64,000 nucleotides of DNA from Megalobrama amblycephala (lineage: Eukaryota > Chordata > Actinopteri > Cypriniformes > Xenocyprididae). Under the pieces are notes generated by a model. That model was not told the DNA's origin and made no database searches. It saw nothing but the letters and a program-made list of their open reading frames with translations. The stretch lies in NCBI RefSeq assembly GCF_018812025.1, contig NC_063066.1, forward strand, positions 5,818,382-5,882,381, given 5' to 3'. Below, piece after piece: positions 24,568 through 33,430 of this stretch. The position numbers were made by a program, and so were the translations under genes. Every line of letters starts with the position of its first letter. Positions within the stretch are counted from its first letter, which is position 1.

Positions 24568-27263
24568 GGAGCCCCTAAAGGGACATGGTGGTAGAAAAAA
24601 AAATGGGAAGGAAGGAAATTTTACTTGGTGGTGGAAAAAAAATTTGGGATGGGAGGAATTTTTTTTTTTTTTCAAATCTTTTGCGTTCCCTCGCAAAGAT
24701 TGCGTTCCTCGCAAAGATCGCAAAGATGTTTTGCGTTCCCTCGCAAAGATTGCGTTCCCTCGCAAAGATATTTTGCGTTCCCTCGCAAAGATGTTTTGCG
24801 TTCCCTCGCAAAGATTGCGTTCCTTCGCAAAGATGTTTTGCGTTCCCTCGCAAAGATTTTTGCGTTCCCTCGCAAAGATATTTTGCGTTCCCTCGCAAAG
24901 ATGTTTTGCGTTCCCTCGCAAAGTTATAATCGTTCCCTTGCTGTGAGCTCAGACAAACACTTCCTCTTTAATGTCCCGCTGGCTGGCAGTAGTGTTTTAG
25001 TTAGTAACATACGTTAATAATGCACACAAATAATGCGCGGCTCATAGAGTTTGAACTTGTTGGACTCAAAAATGAATGCAGTCAGTGCTTATGTCAAGCA
25101 GTTCGGTTGGTAATATATTCACAGATTCGAGCTTCCCGGATTAATAACTCGTGAGCTAAACGTTGTTAAAACACAAATGCAGCTACTTCCAATCATAGTA
25201 GCCTAGACAACAAGCTACAACAACCCAATTTTCCTCAAATGTGTTTTATAATAAATTGGTCTCTATGAGCAGGCGGCGGAGATACACGCCTGAAGGGACC
25301 GTCTGAAAAGTGCAAAACCCGAAACCCTTTTGCTCATTTTATATTACGAAAAATACTCAATAACTTCACTGTAACATACTGTACTGGCACCAAATTCAGT
25401 TCATACATCACTGCTCTCCTGCTGGTTATAGGTACTACAACACTTAGTTTGGCAAGTAGCACTTAAAGGCCTTCTTTACACAAATGATGTTGGTACACAG
25501 CTTACATACAACAGCTTTTGCATGATAATGGCTTACTGGATTTGATGGCATTACAATTTATTTAATATTTTTACTAATAACAGTTAAGTTATTATTATAT
25601 TTTTTTATTTAATAATTAATAATCATAAACGTTATGCATTTTTTTTTTTTTTTTTTATCAAACTAAGTGTTGGGTTTTGCACTTTTCAGACGGTCCCTTC
25701 AGGCGTGTATCTCCGCCGCCTGCTCATAGAGACCAATTTATTATAAAACCATTTGACGAAAATGGGTTGTTGTACTGTTGTCAGGTTACTATGATTGGAA
25801 GTAGCTTCATTTTTTTTTAACAACGTTTAGTCCAGTTACAATCCGGGAAGCTCGAATCTGTGAATATATTGCCAACTGAACTGCTTGACATGAGCTGCAT
25901 TTCTTCATTTTTGAGTCCAACAAGTTCAAACTCTATGAGCCGCGCATTATTTGTGTGCATTATTAACGTATGTTACTAACTGAAACACTACTGCCAGCCA
26001 GCGGGACATTAAAGAGGAAGTGTTTGTCCGAGTTCACAGCAAGGGAACGATTATAACTTTGCGAGGGAACGCAAACATCTTTGCGTGGGAGCAAAACATC
26101 TTTGGAGGGACGCAATCTTTGCGAGGGAACGCAAAACATTTGAAAAAAAAAATTCGAGGGAACGCAATCTTTGCGAGGGAACATCTTTGCGAGGGAACAA
26201 ATTTTTTCCACCAAATTTTTTCCACCACCACGTAAAATTTCCTTCCTTCCCTTTTTTTTTTCTACCACCATGTCCCTTTAGGGGCTCCGTATATATAAGA
26301 TGTTTAATGTTTTTAAAAGAAGTTTTGTCTACTCACCAAGGCTGCATTTATTTAATTGAAAATACAGTAAAAACAGTAATATTGTGAAATATTATTAAAA
26401 TTTAAAATATTTTAAAATGTAATTTATTCTTGTGATGGCAAAGCTGAATTTTCAGCATCATTACTCCAGTCTTCAGTGTCACATGATCCTTCAGAAATCA
26501 TTCTAATATGATGATTTGCTGCTCAAGAAACATTTATTGTACAAAATATTTGTGTACAATTTTTTTTTTCAGGATTCTTTGATGAATAGAAAGTTCAAAA
26601 GAACAGTGTTTATCTGAAATCTAATCTTTTGTAACATTATAAATGTCTTTACTGCCACTTTTGATTGATTTAATGCATCCTTGCTGAATAAAAGTATTCA
26701 TTTCTTTAATTTCTTTTCAAAAAAATAAAACAAAAAATTCTTTCTGTCCCCAAACTTTTGAACGGTAGTGTAAAATGCTACAAAAGCTTTGTATTTCAGA
26801 TAAATGCTGTTCTTTTGAACTTTCTATTCATCAAATAATCCTGAAAAAAAATTACACAACTGTTTTCAACACTGATAATAATAATAAATGTTTGATGGTA
26901 AATGGTCTGAAGATTCAGTGATGAGTTAATGGTTTCATTGGGTGGGCCTCAAGTAACACTTGTAGTGTGTAAGCAATTTGAACTGTAAAAATAAAAGAAC
27001 ACATAAAATGCATGGTTCAGATCATTCAACGTCTTTCCCCACAGGCCATGAAAAAGATTTACAAAGCCTGCCTGAAGTACCCAGAGTGGAAGCGGAAACA
27101 CGACCCTAATCTGAAGCCGTGGAGATACCCGGAGCAGAACACTCTGCCCTGCATCAGCGTAGCTGACCTGACGGTGCAGAGAGCAGATTCACTGGAGAAC
27201 ATCGATGAGAGCAGTGTGAGTGAGGAGAAGGCCCAGCGCCACAGTGATGATGATGAGACCTAA
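11474..27263 (+). CDS. stard10: STARD10-family START-domain lipid-transfer protein, 6 coding exons (complete)
   Basis: Exons 11474-11620, 16509-16656, 18372-18475, 22342-22459, 23205-23257 and 27045-27263 join in one frame of 789 nt, giving 262 aa. The START fold spans most of the chain (about residues 5-220). Landmarks shared with STARD10 are VPDD/IPDD-x-DF near the N-terminus, AETLYDVLHD-x-x-YRKKWD, LTVNADVGYYSW, LKNRD, NYSVKHP, QVDP-x-GSLPKWVVN, and APKAMKK-x-YKACLKYPEWK. The tail has ADSLENIDES and ends HSDDDET, an acidic CK2-type site at Ser257 like the one that regulates mammalian STARD10. Family role: cytosolic transfer of phosphatidylcholine and phosphatidylethanolamine between membranes. 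The chosen ATG has A at -3. The protein is slightly shorter than human STARD10 (291 aa, from memory) at the N-terminus and tail. Whether this is the direct orthologue or a duplicate retained next to arap3 is undecided. Confidence 0.93.
12369..13331 (+). mobile_element. 963-bp TTAA MITE, AGGTGCCCTAGAA family, copy B
   Basis: TTAA flanks (12365-12368, 13332-13335) and ends AGGTGCCCTAGAA / TTCTAGGGCACCT. It is the best preserved copy, in the same orientation as copy A, inside stard10 intron 1. It carries the TTACGTAA palindrome at 12529-12550. Confidence 0.8.
12529..12550. promoter_or_regulatory. 22-bp palindrome with TTACGTAA core (copy B)
   Basis: Identical to the palindrome of copy A. It is a potential PAR-bZIP/C/EBP site in stard10 intron 1; activity not shown. 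Confidence 0.4.
13336..14648. other. stard10 intron 1, unassigned
   Basis: AT-rich intron sequence; no supported repeat boundary. Confidence 0.4.
14649..15072. mobile_element. Tc1-like MITE (CACTACYGTTCAAAAGTTTGGG type)
   Basis: TACACTACTGTTCAAG begins the element and CAAACTTTTGAATGATAGTG ends it. The body includes GATCATGTGACACTGAAGAC and a hairpin-like arrangement of AATAAATG/CATTTATT segments. Relatives are at 26300, 34940, 40637, 44931 and 55995. The TA at each border suggests a Tc1/mariner-type origin. Confidence 0.65.
15073..16508. other. stard10 intron 1, unassigned
   Basis: More complex, less AT-rich sequence than its surroundings between about 15380 and 16100, but no exon could be supported. 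Confidence 0.35.
16509..16656 (+). CDS. stard10: stard10 exon 2
   Basis: Acceptor TTCCTCTTAG|ATG; the exon encodes MRIVCKDVTAETLYDVLHD through VGYYS and ends in phase 1 at T|GTGAGT. The residue count across the exon 1 junction matches human STARD10 exactly. Confidence 0.93.
16836..17478. mobile_element. TTAA MITE with GGSGAGACAC ends
   Basis: TTAA flanks at 16832-16835 and 17479-17482; ends GGCGAGACACCCC and GTGTCTCCCC are inverted. Non-coding, AT-rich interior, in stard10 intron 2. Confidence 0.6.
17651..18285. mobile_element. MITE with GGGCTTTTYACACT ends
   Basis: Inverted ends GGGCTTTTTACACTT and CAGTGTGAAAAGCCC. Interior inverted CCCGGGGTTAA-type segments occur near 17690-17760 and 18170-18240. 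In stard10 intron 2. The target duplication is not clear. Confidence 0.65.
18372..18475 (+). CDS. stard10: stard10 exon 3
   Basis: Acceptor TTTACAG|GG completes Trp; it encodes WKCPSPLKNRDFVTMRSW and the NYSVKHP motif, and the donor is CCG|GTATGT. Confidence 0.93.
18476..19617. other. stard10 intron 3, unassigned
   Basis: Nothing firmly supported. A GGCCCATTCACACCAG stretch at about 19120 resembles the end of a fish MITE but has no clear partner. Confidence 0.35.
19652..19707. repeat. 56-bp near-perfect palindrome
   Basis: Two 27-base arms separated by TG, each containing CGTTCCCTCGATTTATAAAT or its complement. Imperfect further copies of the arm lie on both sides (19618-19770). Confidence 0.85.
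19906..21786. mobile_element. hAT-like element, 1881 bp, hosting a foldback element
   Basis: Ends TAGGGGTTG and CAACCCCTA are inverted. The flanking octamers GTGCATAG (19898-19905) and GTGCGTAG (21787-21794) match at 7 of 8 positions, fitting hAT target duplication. Most of its length is the inserted 20537-21705 element. No transposase frame was recognised. Confidence 0.65.
20537..21705. mobile_element. Foldback element with inverted minisatellite arms (full copy)
   Basis: Terminal inverted repeats AAGAGGATTAGGGCCAAGCA and its complement at the other end continue through CCATCTCGAGATTAAAG. Inside is a long array of GTTAAATTTCGAGAAAAAAG / GATAAAATGTTGAGAATAAA units. The array turns into its complement near 21470 for the last 230 bp. 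It is a member of the same family as 6108-6624. Confidence 0.75.
22015..22175. repeat. Hairpin-forming GCTGGTTTA-type repeat
   Basis: GAAGCATGGCAGCTGGTTTG at the left is the complement of the CAGCTGCCATGCTTCAAA end at the right. The interior has inverted GACCAGCTTAAACCAGCTCA segments. Short non-coding palindromic repeat in stard10 intron 3. Confidence 0.7.
22342..22459 (+). CDS. stard10: stard10 exon 4
   Basis: Acceptor TTTTTTCAG|GAA; it encodes EYPPKKDYVRAVSLLTGYLI and on to LTQVDPR, and the donor is G|GTGAAC in phase 1. Confidence 0.93.
22460..23204. other. stard10 intron 4
   Basis: No repeat or RNA gene recognised; polypyrimidine tract and acceptor at the 3' end. Confidence 0.5.
23205..23257 (+). 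CDS. stard10: stard10 exon 5
   Basis: Acceptor TCTTTTCAG; it encodes GSLPKWVVNRVSQFVAPK, and the donor is AAG|GTAAGA. Confidence 0.93.
23311..23583. repeat. Dispersed teleost repeat ahead of (CA)n
   Basis: GTGGGGACATTCCATAGGCG, CTCATTCTGTATGATTTATA and CCTGATATGTCACAAAAACA occur in the order of a dispersed fish repeat that usually ends in a CA tract, as here. Recognition is from memory of fish sequences. Confidence 0.5.
23584..23671. repeat. (CA)n microsatellite
   Basis: About 44 uninterrupted CA units in stard10 intron 5. Frames of repeated His-Thr or Cys-Val here are artefacts. Confidence 0.98.
23682..23840. mobile_element. Small TTAA MITE (AGGGATAGTTCACCC type)
   Basis: It starts after TTAA with AGGGATAGTTCACCC and runs back with GAGTAAATGATGACAGAATT and TCATTTTTGGGTTAA. 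It is a short palindromic relative of 5189-5768. Confidence 0.65.
24518..24565. repeat. (TA)n microsatellite
   Basis: Alternating TA directly abutting the left end of the giant hairpin element. Confidence 0.95.
24680..24925 (+). repeat. Subterminal minisatellite, left arm
   Basis: About eleven copies of a unit with core TTGCGTTCCCTCGCAAAGAT (18-24 bp spacing). Each unit is itself a small hairpin, TTTGCG and CGCAAA around TTCCCT. Chance frames of 60-180 aa on both strands come from this periodicity. Confidence 0.9.
26058..26195 (-). repeat. Subterminal minisatellite, right arm (inverted, shorter)
   Basis: About six diverged copies of CTTTGCGAGGGAACGCAA, the complement of the left-arm unit. 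Confidence 0.85.
26300..26775. mobile_element. Tc1-like MITE, left end truncated
   Basis: It begins within GTTTAATGTTTTTAAAAGAAG and ends CCCCAAACTTTTGAACGGTA. It contains the CATCATTACTCCAGTCTTCA and TCACATGATCCTTCAGAAAT modules of the family. Confidence 0.6.
27045..27263 (+). CDS. stard10: stard10 exon 6 with stop
   Basis: Acceptor CCCCACAG|GCC; it encodes AMKKIYKACLKYPEWK through the acidic SDDDET tail and ends at TAA 27261-27263. Confidence 0.93.
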   Translation, partial: AMKKIYKACLKYPEWKRKHDPNLKPWRYPEQNTLPCISVADLTVQRADSLENIDESSVSEEKAQRHSDDDET

Positions 27264-27949
27264 GAGAGCAATGTTTTGTGTGCATGTGAAAGTGAGTGTG
27301 CATCGTTCTCGGTTGAGGATGGTTCCCTTACACTCATTCTGTAAATCATACACTCCCTTCTTTGGATTGAACAACATAACAATATAGTGTTTTGCAGAGA
27401 TTTAAAGACCTCCATTCTATGTCCACACACTGAAGAAGGGTCTGGTTGTATTAGACATGTTTAACTGATACTTTTTATAGTGTATGATGAACTCATTTAG
27501 TGTAAAATGTCTTACACAGTATCAATAAGTACTCTGGAAGCAGTCCCCCTCAGTTGAAATCACATTTGGGGGTTGCAAATAGTGTTGCGAATCAAATTGC
27601 ACTCCGGGGGCACCACAATACGACCGAAAGGGCACTCTACTATTAGCAATTAAAGGGGCGGGGGCTTGATTCTACTGTTAAATGTTCTTTAGATTATGAA
27701 AATGTTCTTCACACACTTAAGAAAAAACTGGTTCTTTTAAGAACTGTTTAATGGAAGGTTCTTTGAGGAACCCAAAAAGGGCTAATCTATGGCATCACTG
27801 TGAAACCCCCTTTTTGGCACCTTTATTTTTAAGTGTATGGAGCACGACTCATTCTGTCAAAACACAACGTATAAAACACCACCTTCCAGCCCCATGTTCT
27901 GAGGTGAAGATTTCCTGTGTGATGTTGCAGATAGCAAGGACTTCCTTAA
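27264..27949 (+). other. Probable stard10 3' UTR, proximal part
   Basis: Sequence following the stop codon, with no AATAAA close by. It contains a small MITE at 27713-27837. The UTR may continue after the insertion ending at 30163. Confidence 0.35.
27713..27837. mobile_element. Small CACTTAA-ended MITE
   Basis: Ends CACTTAAGAAAAAACTGG and GGCACCTTTATTTTTAAGTG are inverted, with AAAAAGGGCT... and ...CCCCCTTTTTGG inside. Common small fish element; non-coding. Confidence 0.5.
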
Positions 27950-28757
27950 AACCCTCTAGTGTTGTACAGTCATTTTAGGCCGAAAAAAAAAAAAAAAAAA
28001 TTTAAATTTAATTATTTTTTTTGGGGATTTGTTTCGAAATAGCTAAATGGTCGTAAAAAAAATATAATAACACTTGTGTTGTTTGCTGTCAAAAATGACC
28101 GCCTTTGGAAGTTAATGAGAAATAAGGCAAAACAAAGAGCATTTTTTTTTGTGTGTACAATTTACAAATCATCCACGATGCAGAAAAAAAGTGCACAGCA
28201 ATGAAGAGGTGACACTTAAAAATATCAAGAGTGCAAAACAGACACACCTACCCCCACCACAGACACACATATATAAACTGGTGTGACTAACACAAAGCAA
28301 GTTTTTGCAAATGAGTACAAATAAAATCAATAATTTAGCCACAGTGCAGTAGAAACACAGACACCAAAGAAGGGGTTACACTCTAAAACATCGAGAGTAC
28401 AAAACAGACACACACACAACACACAACACACTAATATACACACACAAATGATCTGGTGTGTCTGTAATAATATGGCAAAATTGAACCAGAAGACTCAAAT
28501 AAGAGGTTGAAATCAGGTTGATTAACCTTCATTTTTGTTAAATTTTTTGTTGAATTTTGATGTTATGTGTAACAAAGTGTCCTTCTCTGTGTTAAAATTA
28601 ATGCAAAAACTGACACTTTTCAAACACACACACAAAAAACTATAAATCTTTACAAAAAGTTGCTTTGAGATTGTCTAAATATATATCCAAATCCACAACT
28701 TAATAAAAATAAGTATTTATGTCTAAAAACAACTTTAGCTTTTATATATAGAGATAT

Positions 28758-29855
28758 TAGTCTGGGTAAACCCAGCCTGATCTGCCGGCGATTTGATTTC
28801 GCTCGGCAACTCAGTCTGGAAACCTGTGCATTCATTTCTGCTGCGCTGTTACACTTTTGCGGGAACCAATCACAGACTGGCTTATCCACCTTGCTCGCTA
28901 TTGGCGGGTATAACACGATGACGATAGAGAAGCGACGGCAAGCAGCTTTCAAACTCTATCTGATCTACCCGTCTCTCGCACGACCGTCACTCCAAAATAA
29001 CAATGCACAATCACAGTGACGCCGATTGTGTTAAGTATTTACCTTATCTGAGAGAAATGTAGCAGAGCGTTGATCCGACAGTCTCTTCATAGGAAGATTA
29101 CAAACGGCGATTGATGACACACGATGATTCTCTGCTGTTATTTTGGTGGTTTGCTTCACAATGTGAGTACAGGACTCTTTTACTTCAGTGCCCCTTGATG
29201 GTAGACAGTATTTTTATTATTTGCTCTATATGTTTCGTCTCCCTGCTTCTTGAATCTCGCGCCGCCTGAGCTGACTGGAATTCTTTTTGGTTGTCATGAC
29301 AATGACGTAGTTTAGGGCGGCTATATTCCGCGTTCATTTACACTGAACCAGAACACTATCAGAGTCGCCTTTTAAACTCTCGACGATGCTGAATGACTTC
29401 TTTAGTTAGCAAACAGATTGCTCGAGTGGGTGTAAATACCGATCACTTTCATGTTTTTTTGCACAACCTGCAAAAATCGCTCGATGCCATTGCTGCTTCT
29501 GCAAACCGCGGATCAATGCTACACACCAATACAAACTAACTCTGCGTCTCAATCAGCTCCCTAGTTCCCTAGGTCGTGAATCAGTATATCATGAAAGTGA
29601 ATGTGGCTGATTCCCTGATCAGTGCCCTGACTACTGAACTAGGGCTGATTGAGACACACGGTAAACCTGTCTGGAGTTTTCGCATCGCTCTGCAAAGTAC
29701 GTCACCCGGATCGTTGATCTGATTGGTTGAAGGACTATCCAATTGCGTGACTAATGCTCGTTGATCACGCCTCTTGTGCAGCAGGAAATACATAGCAAAC
29801 TCCCCAGACCAGTGTTCAATTTTAAATTGAGCTTGGTCTGGTGATAGCCAGACTA
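28758..29855. mobile_element. 1098-bp DNA element with perfect 9-bp target duplication
   Basis: Inverted termini TAGTCTGG and CCAGACTA are flanked by identical nonamers TAGAGATAT (28749-28757 and 29856-29864). The interior is less AT-rich than its host. It includes a nested 109-bp hairpin (29546-29654) and no convincing transposase frame. A 9-bp duplication would fit Mutator-like (MULE) elements; with one base less it would fit hAT, so the superfamily is open. Confidence 0.75.
29546..29654. mobile_element. Short inverted-repeat insert
   Basis: GTCTCAATCAGC at the left and GCTGATTGAGAC at the right, with CCCTAGTTC/GAACTAGGG inside: a small hairpin MITE in the 1098-bp element. Confidence 0.55.
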
Positions 29856-30301
29856 TAGAGATATAGCAATCTAGTGGTTAAACCATGGCATTATAGATGT
29901 TTTTCTTTTTTACTCCCACCAGATGGCACCAATCTGCCTTCAAAAATTGGATTTTGAAGGCACTGTCTCTATTTTAACATAAAATACTGCTTAAATTGAA
30001 AAGTAATAAAACAATAGAAAAATTGTATTATTAAGAAATATTATTGAACAAAAACATATTGCATTGATTTTACTGATAATTAAAAAAGTTACATTTCAGG
30101 TCTTTGGTGACTTTTGACCGCGAACAACATAAGTGTGACCCCCAAATGAACAATACCAGAGGATTAAACTTTCCTTAAAGTGATGAAAATCTGCCTTGAA
30201 GAGACCTCAGGGGCTGCAGAAATCAGTTCTGTTTAATACATTTGAATCTCTCTGTGTGTGCTTTTGACTCAGTGGCATTTTTCTCAATGTATTGTCTTAA
30301 G

Positions 30302-30307
30302 AATAAA
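30302..30307 (+). terminator. Candidate polyadenylation signal of stard10
   Basis: AATAAA in a T-rich context ending TTGTATTTATAAAAC, about 3.0 kb after the stop. If the MITE at 27950-30163 is discounted, the distance is about 0.8 kb. No other clear AATAAA in a suitable place was seen. Confidence 0.3.
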
Positions 30308-30309
30308 AA

Positions 30310-30859
30310 GTTTGTATTTATAAAACTAGTTTTTTTGGAATTATTTATTTGTATAAACACTACTTAAAAAAATTACTCAGCTCTTGTATCTAAAAAAAGC
30401 TGTACATATTGAAGGAAATTGTATAGTATAGATGACCATTTAGCCATTCACTTTTATATATCTCAGCTTTAAAAATGTATTTGTAGAAATGCTTTCCTCC
30501 TCCTCCTTTTTTTTTTTTTTTTTTTTTTTTGGCAATGAGGAAAGTTTATTCAAAACGATATCCTTTTTCTTTATCCATAAATGTACAGCTGGGGACCACT
30601 CCTCAAAACCTCTATTGTCTCAGACACTTCCTGCTTCCCATTTGAAACAGTTCCTGCCTACATCAATCAGATCGGCTGTAGAGGAGAAAAGGAAACTTCA
30701 TAAGTGAACCCTCCGGCTTTCTCTCACAACAAAGTCCTATTGCTTTTGCTGCACAGATCAAGCCTTTCTTCACAACATCTTCATTTTAAACCTAAACACA
30801 CCCTATTGTGAACTTTCCATGACGTCACTAATATATGACAGTATGACCATATATATATA
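30310..30859. other. Unassigned intergenic sequence
   Basis: Contains a T-homopolymer at 30508-30530; nothing else recognised. Confidence 0.4.
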
Positions 30860-31731
30860 GGGGAGAGTGGGGTAAGATGAGCCATTTTTTACTTATGTGG
30901 TCCTCAAGATAAGGGAAAATGAGGCAGAAGTAAAATGAAAGTATTTAAAGTAATTTCAGGATGTTTCCTATCATTATAAATGATCAGAATACATCTATGA
31001 CAAAGGGTTCTAAAAATATAGTTTCCTATTAAAAAAGTGTTCCTTTGGCTCAATTTACCCCAGGTTAGGGGTAAGTTGAGCCGAGTCAGTAGGTGGGTGT
31101 AAACTGACCATCTTACTGAATCTGAATCAAACCCATGTGAAATTTTAAAGATAATATACCTATTTTAAAAACTAATTTAATAATCAAATTTCCTTTTATA
31201 AATATTTCATATTACATATTTCTTTTTTTAAAGTTAATTTAAACAACATAAAACCATCCAAATGAAGTTGAAATTTCAGTATGTTTAATTGTTTGCATTT
31301 CTGAAACAATATGTTGAACACTAAAGTTGTAACTTTCCCATAAACAGATTAAACAGAGAGTTTGTTGAGTAAAATTAAATAAAAGCTAAATAAGAATGAA
31401 TAAATGTCACTGAAACTAATAAATATTTTAGTCAAAAAGTTCTTGATATGGTAGTTTTTCTGCAATGCCGACCATGTTAGACCATTAGAGACTAAGATAT
31501 ATATGATTAAACATCATCTGGTTCGTATCAAAGAAGGATTTGGTGTACTTGTACACTGTTCCTATCAAATAAACTCAAAAATAAAGATAAACTAAACCAG
31601 TTGCGCAATATTATATTGAAATGATACCAGTTTATACTCTAGATTTAACTTAAATTCAATGCCTTATAGTGGGGTAAGATAAAACACTGGCTCAATTTAC
31701 CCCACAGCATTTGGCTCATTTGCCCCATAGC
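30860..31731. mobile_element. MITE with GGGGTAAGATGAGCC ends
   Basis: AGTGGGGTAAGATGAGCC at the left and GGCTCATTTGCCCCATAGC at the right are inverted. Internal copies of GGCTCAATTTACCCCA occur at both ends. AT-rich non-coding interior. Confidence 0.55.
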
Positions 31732-31943
31732 TGAAAAGCTAGCTAGCTTACCAATTCAGGCTAATATTTAGCTAAATGACTTTTATACGTTGCTAAATCA
31801 CCAATATGCATCATATATATATTTAGACCTGGACAAATTTGCTTTGATGAAACAGCCATTACATCTGTGATGTTAAAATTTGACTTTGGCTATATATATA
31901 TATTCTTTATTTAGAAACTTTAGAAACAAATACGTTTGATTAA

Positions 31944-33249
31944 AGGGTTAGTTCATACAAAAATTAAAATAATGTCATGTTGTTCCACACCCGTAAGACC
32001 TTCGTTCATCTTCGGAACACAGATTAAGATATTTTGATTAAATCTGATGGCTCAGTGAGGCCTGCATTCACAGCAATGCCATTTAAAATCTCAAGATCCA
32101 TAAAGCTACTAAAAACAAAGTTTGAACTAATCGTTATATACTTGCACTAGCATATTGTATATGACAATTTAGTTCAAACTTTGACCTGTGGAGGGCAGTA
32201 ATACACTTAGCAGTGTCTACACTGCCGGAATTCAAATAGAGAAGAAGAAGAGAGCTAGTTCAAGATGAGCATTTATGGTTAAAACGTATATACTTTTTAA
32301 TTTTTTTTTAGAAAATGAGTGAAGGTTTCTCTAGATAAGACCCTTATTTCTCGTCTGGGATCATGTAGAACGCTTTGAATCTGCAATGAAACTGTAATTT
32401 TGACCTTCAACCGTTTGGTGTCCTATAAGGAGAATAATCCTGGAATGTTTTCATCAAAAACTTTAAAATGCATAAAATTAAAATTTTTTTAGACAGTGAT
32501 CGATGGTTTCTCTAGATAAGACCCTTATTTCTCATCTGGGATCACGTAGAACGCTTTGAAGCTGCAGTGAAACTGTAATTTTAACCTTCAACCGTTTGGA
32601 GGCCATTGAAGTCCACTATAAGGAGAAAAATCCTGGAATGTTTTCATCAAAAACCTTCATTTCTTTTCGACTGAAGAAAGAAAGACATGAACATTTTGTA
32701 TGACATGGGGTGAGTAAATTATCAGGAAAATTTAATTTGAAAGTGAACTAATCCTTTGAAACTGTTCATGTGAGTTCAGTGTTTTTACCGTAATATTATA
32801 AAGCGACAAAAATATTTTTTGTGCGCCAAAAAGACTAAATAACGACTTTACGAATCGAATCAGTGATTCGGATCACCTATCAAATGGCTAAACTGCTGAA
32901 ATCACGTGACTTGAATCACTGATTCGATTCGTAAAGCTCAGAAGCAGTGTTTTGAAATCGGCCCATCACTTTATTGTTGAAAAGTCTTTTTTTTTTTTTT
33001 TTTTTGGTGCACAAAAAGTATTCTCGTCACTTTATAATATTAAGATAGAACCACTGAACTCACATGAACTGATTTAAATATGTTTTGAGTACTTTTATGG
33101 ATCTTGAGAGAGGAAATGGCATCGGATTTAATCAAAATATCTTAATTTGTGTTTCGAAGATGAATGAAGGTCTTACGGGTGTAAAACGACATGAGGGTGA
33201 GTAATAAATGACATAACCGAATGAAGATCGGTTAAACTGTCGCTGTCCC
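31944..33249. mobile_element. Compound TTAA MITE, palindromic
   Basis: TTAA at 31940-31943 precedes AGGGTTAGTTCATAC and GCTGTCCCT precedes TTAA at 33250-33253. The arms carry inverted copies of ACACCCGTAAGACCTTC and AAGATATTTTGATTAAATC. The middle includes a tandem duplication and an inner end-like sequence near 32745, so it may be two overlapping elements. Confidence 0.5.
32320..32660. repeat. Tandem duplication, period about 180 bp
   Basis: GGTTTCTCTAGATAAGACCC through TCCTGGAATGTTTTCATC occurs twice (starting near 32325 and 32506) with scattered differences. Confidence 0.8.
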
Positions 33250-33255
33250 TTTAAG

Positions 33256-33430
33256 AGCTCAGTAGTTCTCAGCAGCGCTGTGCACTGGCTGAATCTCCGG
33301 CATAACAAACACAACTATCAACAGCTCAACACTCAAACTTCCTCCAGCACATCTCACATTACTGGAGTTTAAAACGCTCCGAATGAACAAAACGCGATAT
33401 CGCGGGAATATGTGACGAGAATTAATTAAG
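33256..33430 (+). promoter_or_regulatory. Candidate arap3 promoter / non-coding first exon
   Basis: Single-copy, relatively GC-rich sequence starts immediately after the TTAA element and ends at a strong splice donor, TTAAG|GTAAGG (33430/33431). Coding exon 1 of arap3 begins at a splice acceptor (45933/45934), so an upstream non-coding exon must exist. This is the best candidate seen. An ATG here opens a frame of only 10 codons. No TATA box. Confidence 0.3.

Larger units (their letters stand above)
24566..26290. mobile_element. Giant foldback element, 1725 bp, in stard10 intron 5
   Basis: The left end ACGGAGCCCCTAAAGGGACA is the exact complement of the right end TGTCCCTTTAGGGGCTCCGT. Inverted arms run inward through the TTTTACTTGGTGGTGG region, a minisatellite array, TTCCTCTTTAATGTCCCGCT, AATAATGCGCGGCTCATAGA and CGCCTGAAGGGACCGTCTGA to about 25320 (left) and 25671 (right). 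A roughly 350-bp single-copy loop lies between. Flanks are TATAT on both sides, so the target duplication is hidden. No transposase frame; superfamily undecided. Confidence 0.85.
27950..30163. mobile_element. TTAA MITE with CCTCTGGTG-type ends, interrupted
   Basis: TTAA (27946-27949) precedes AACCCTCTAGTGTTG and CAATACCAGAGGA precedes TTAA (30164-30167). Next to the ends are GTCAAAAATGACCGCC and ACTTTTGACCGCGAAC, as in the relative at 35918-36621. It is split by the 1098-bp element at 28758-29855. Confidence 0.6.

Noticed and set aside
24680..24925. Regularly spaced palindromic direct repeats resembling a CRISPR array
   Set aside because: Spacers are 0-6 bp, the array is mirrored at the other end of the element and the DNA is vertebrate.
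24373..25017. Overlapping frames of 100-180 aa with repeated RGNAK or AFPRKD peptides
   Set aside because: Translations of the subterminal minisatellite of the foldback element, open on both strands; not conserved protein.
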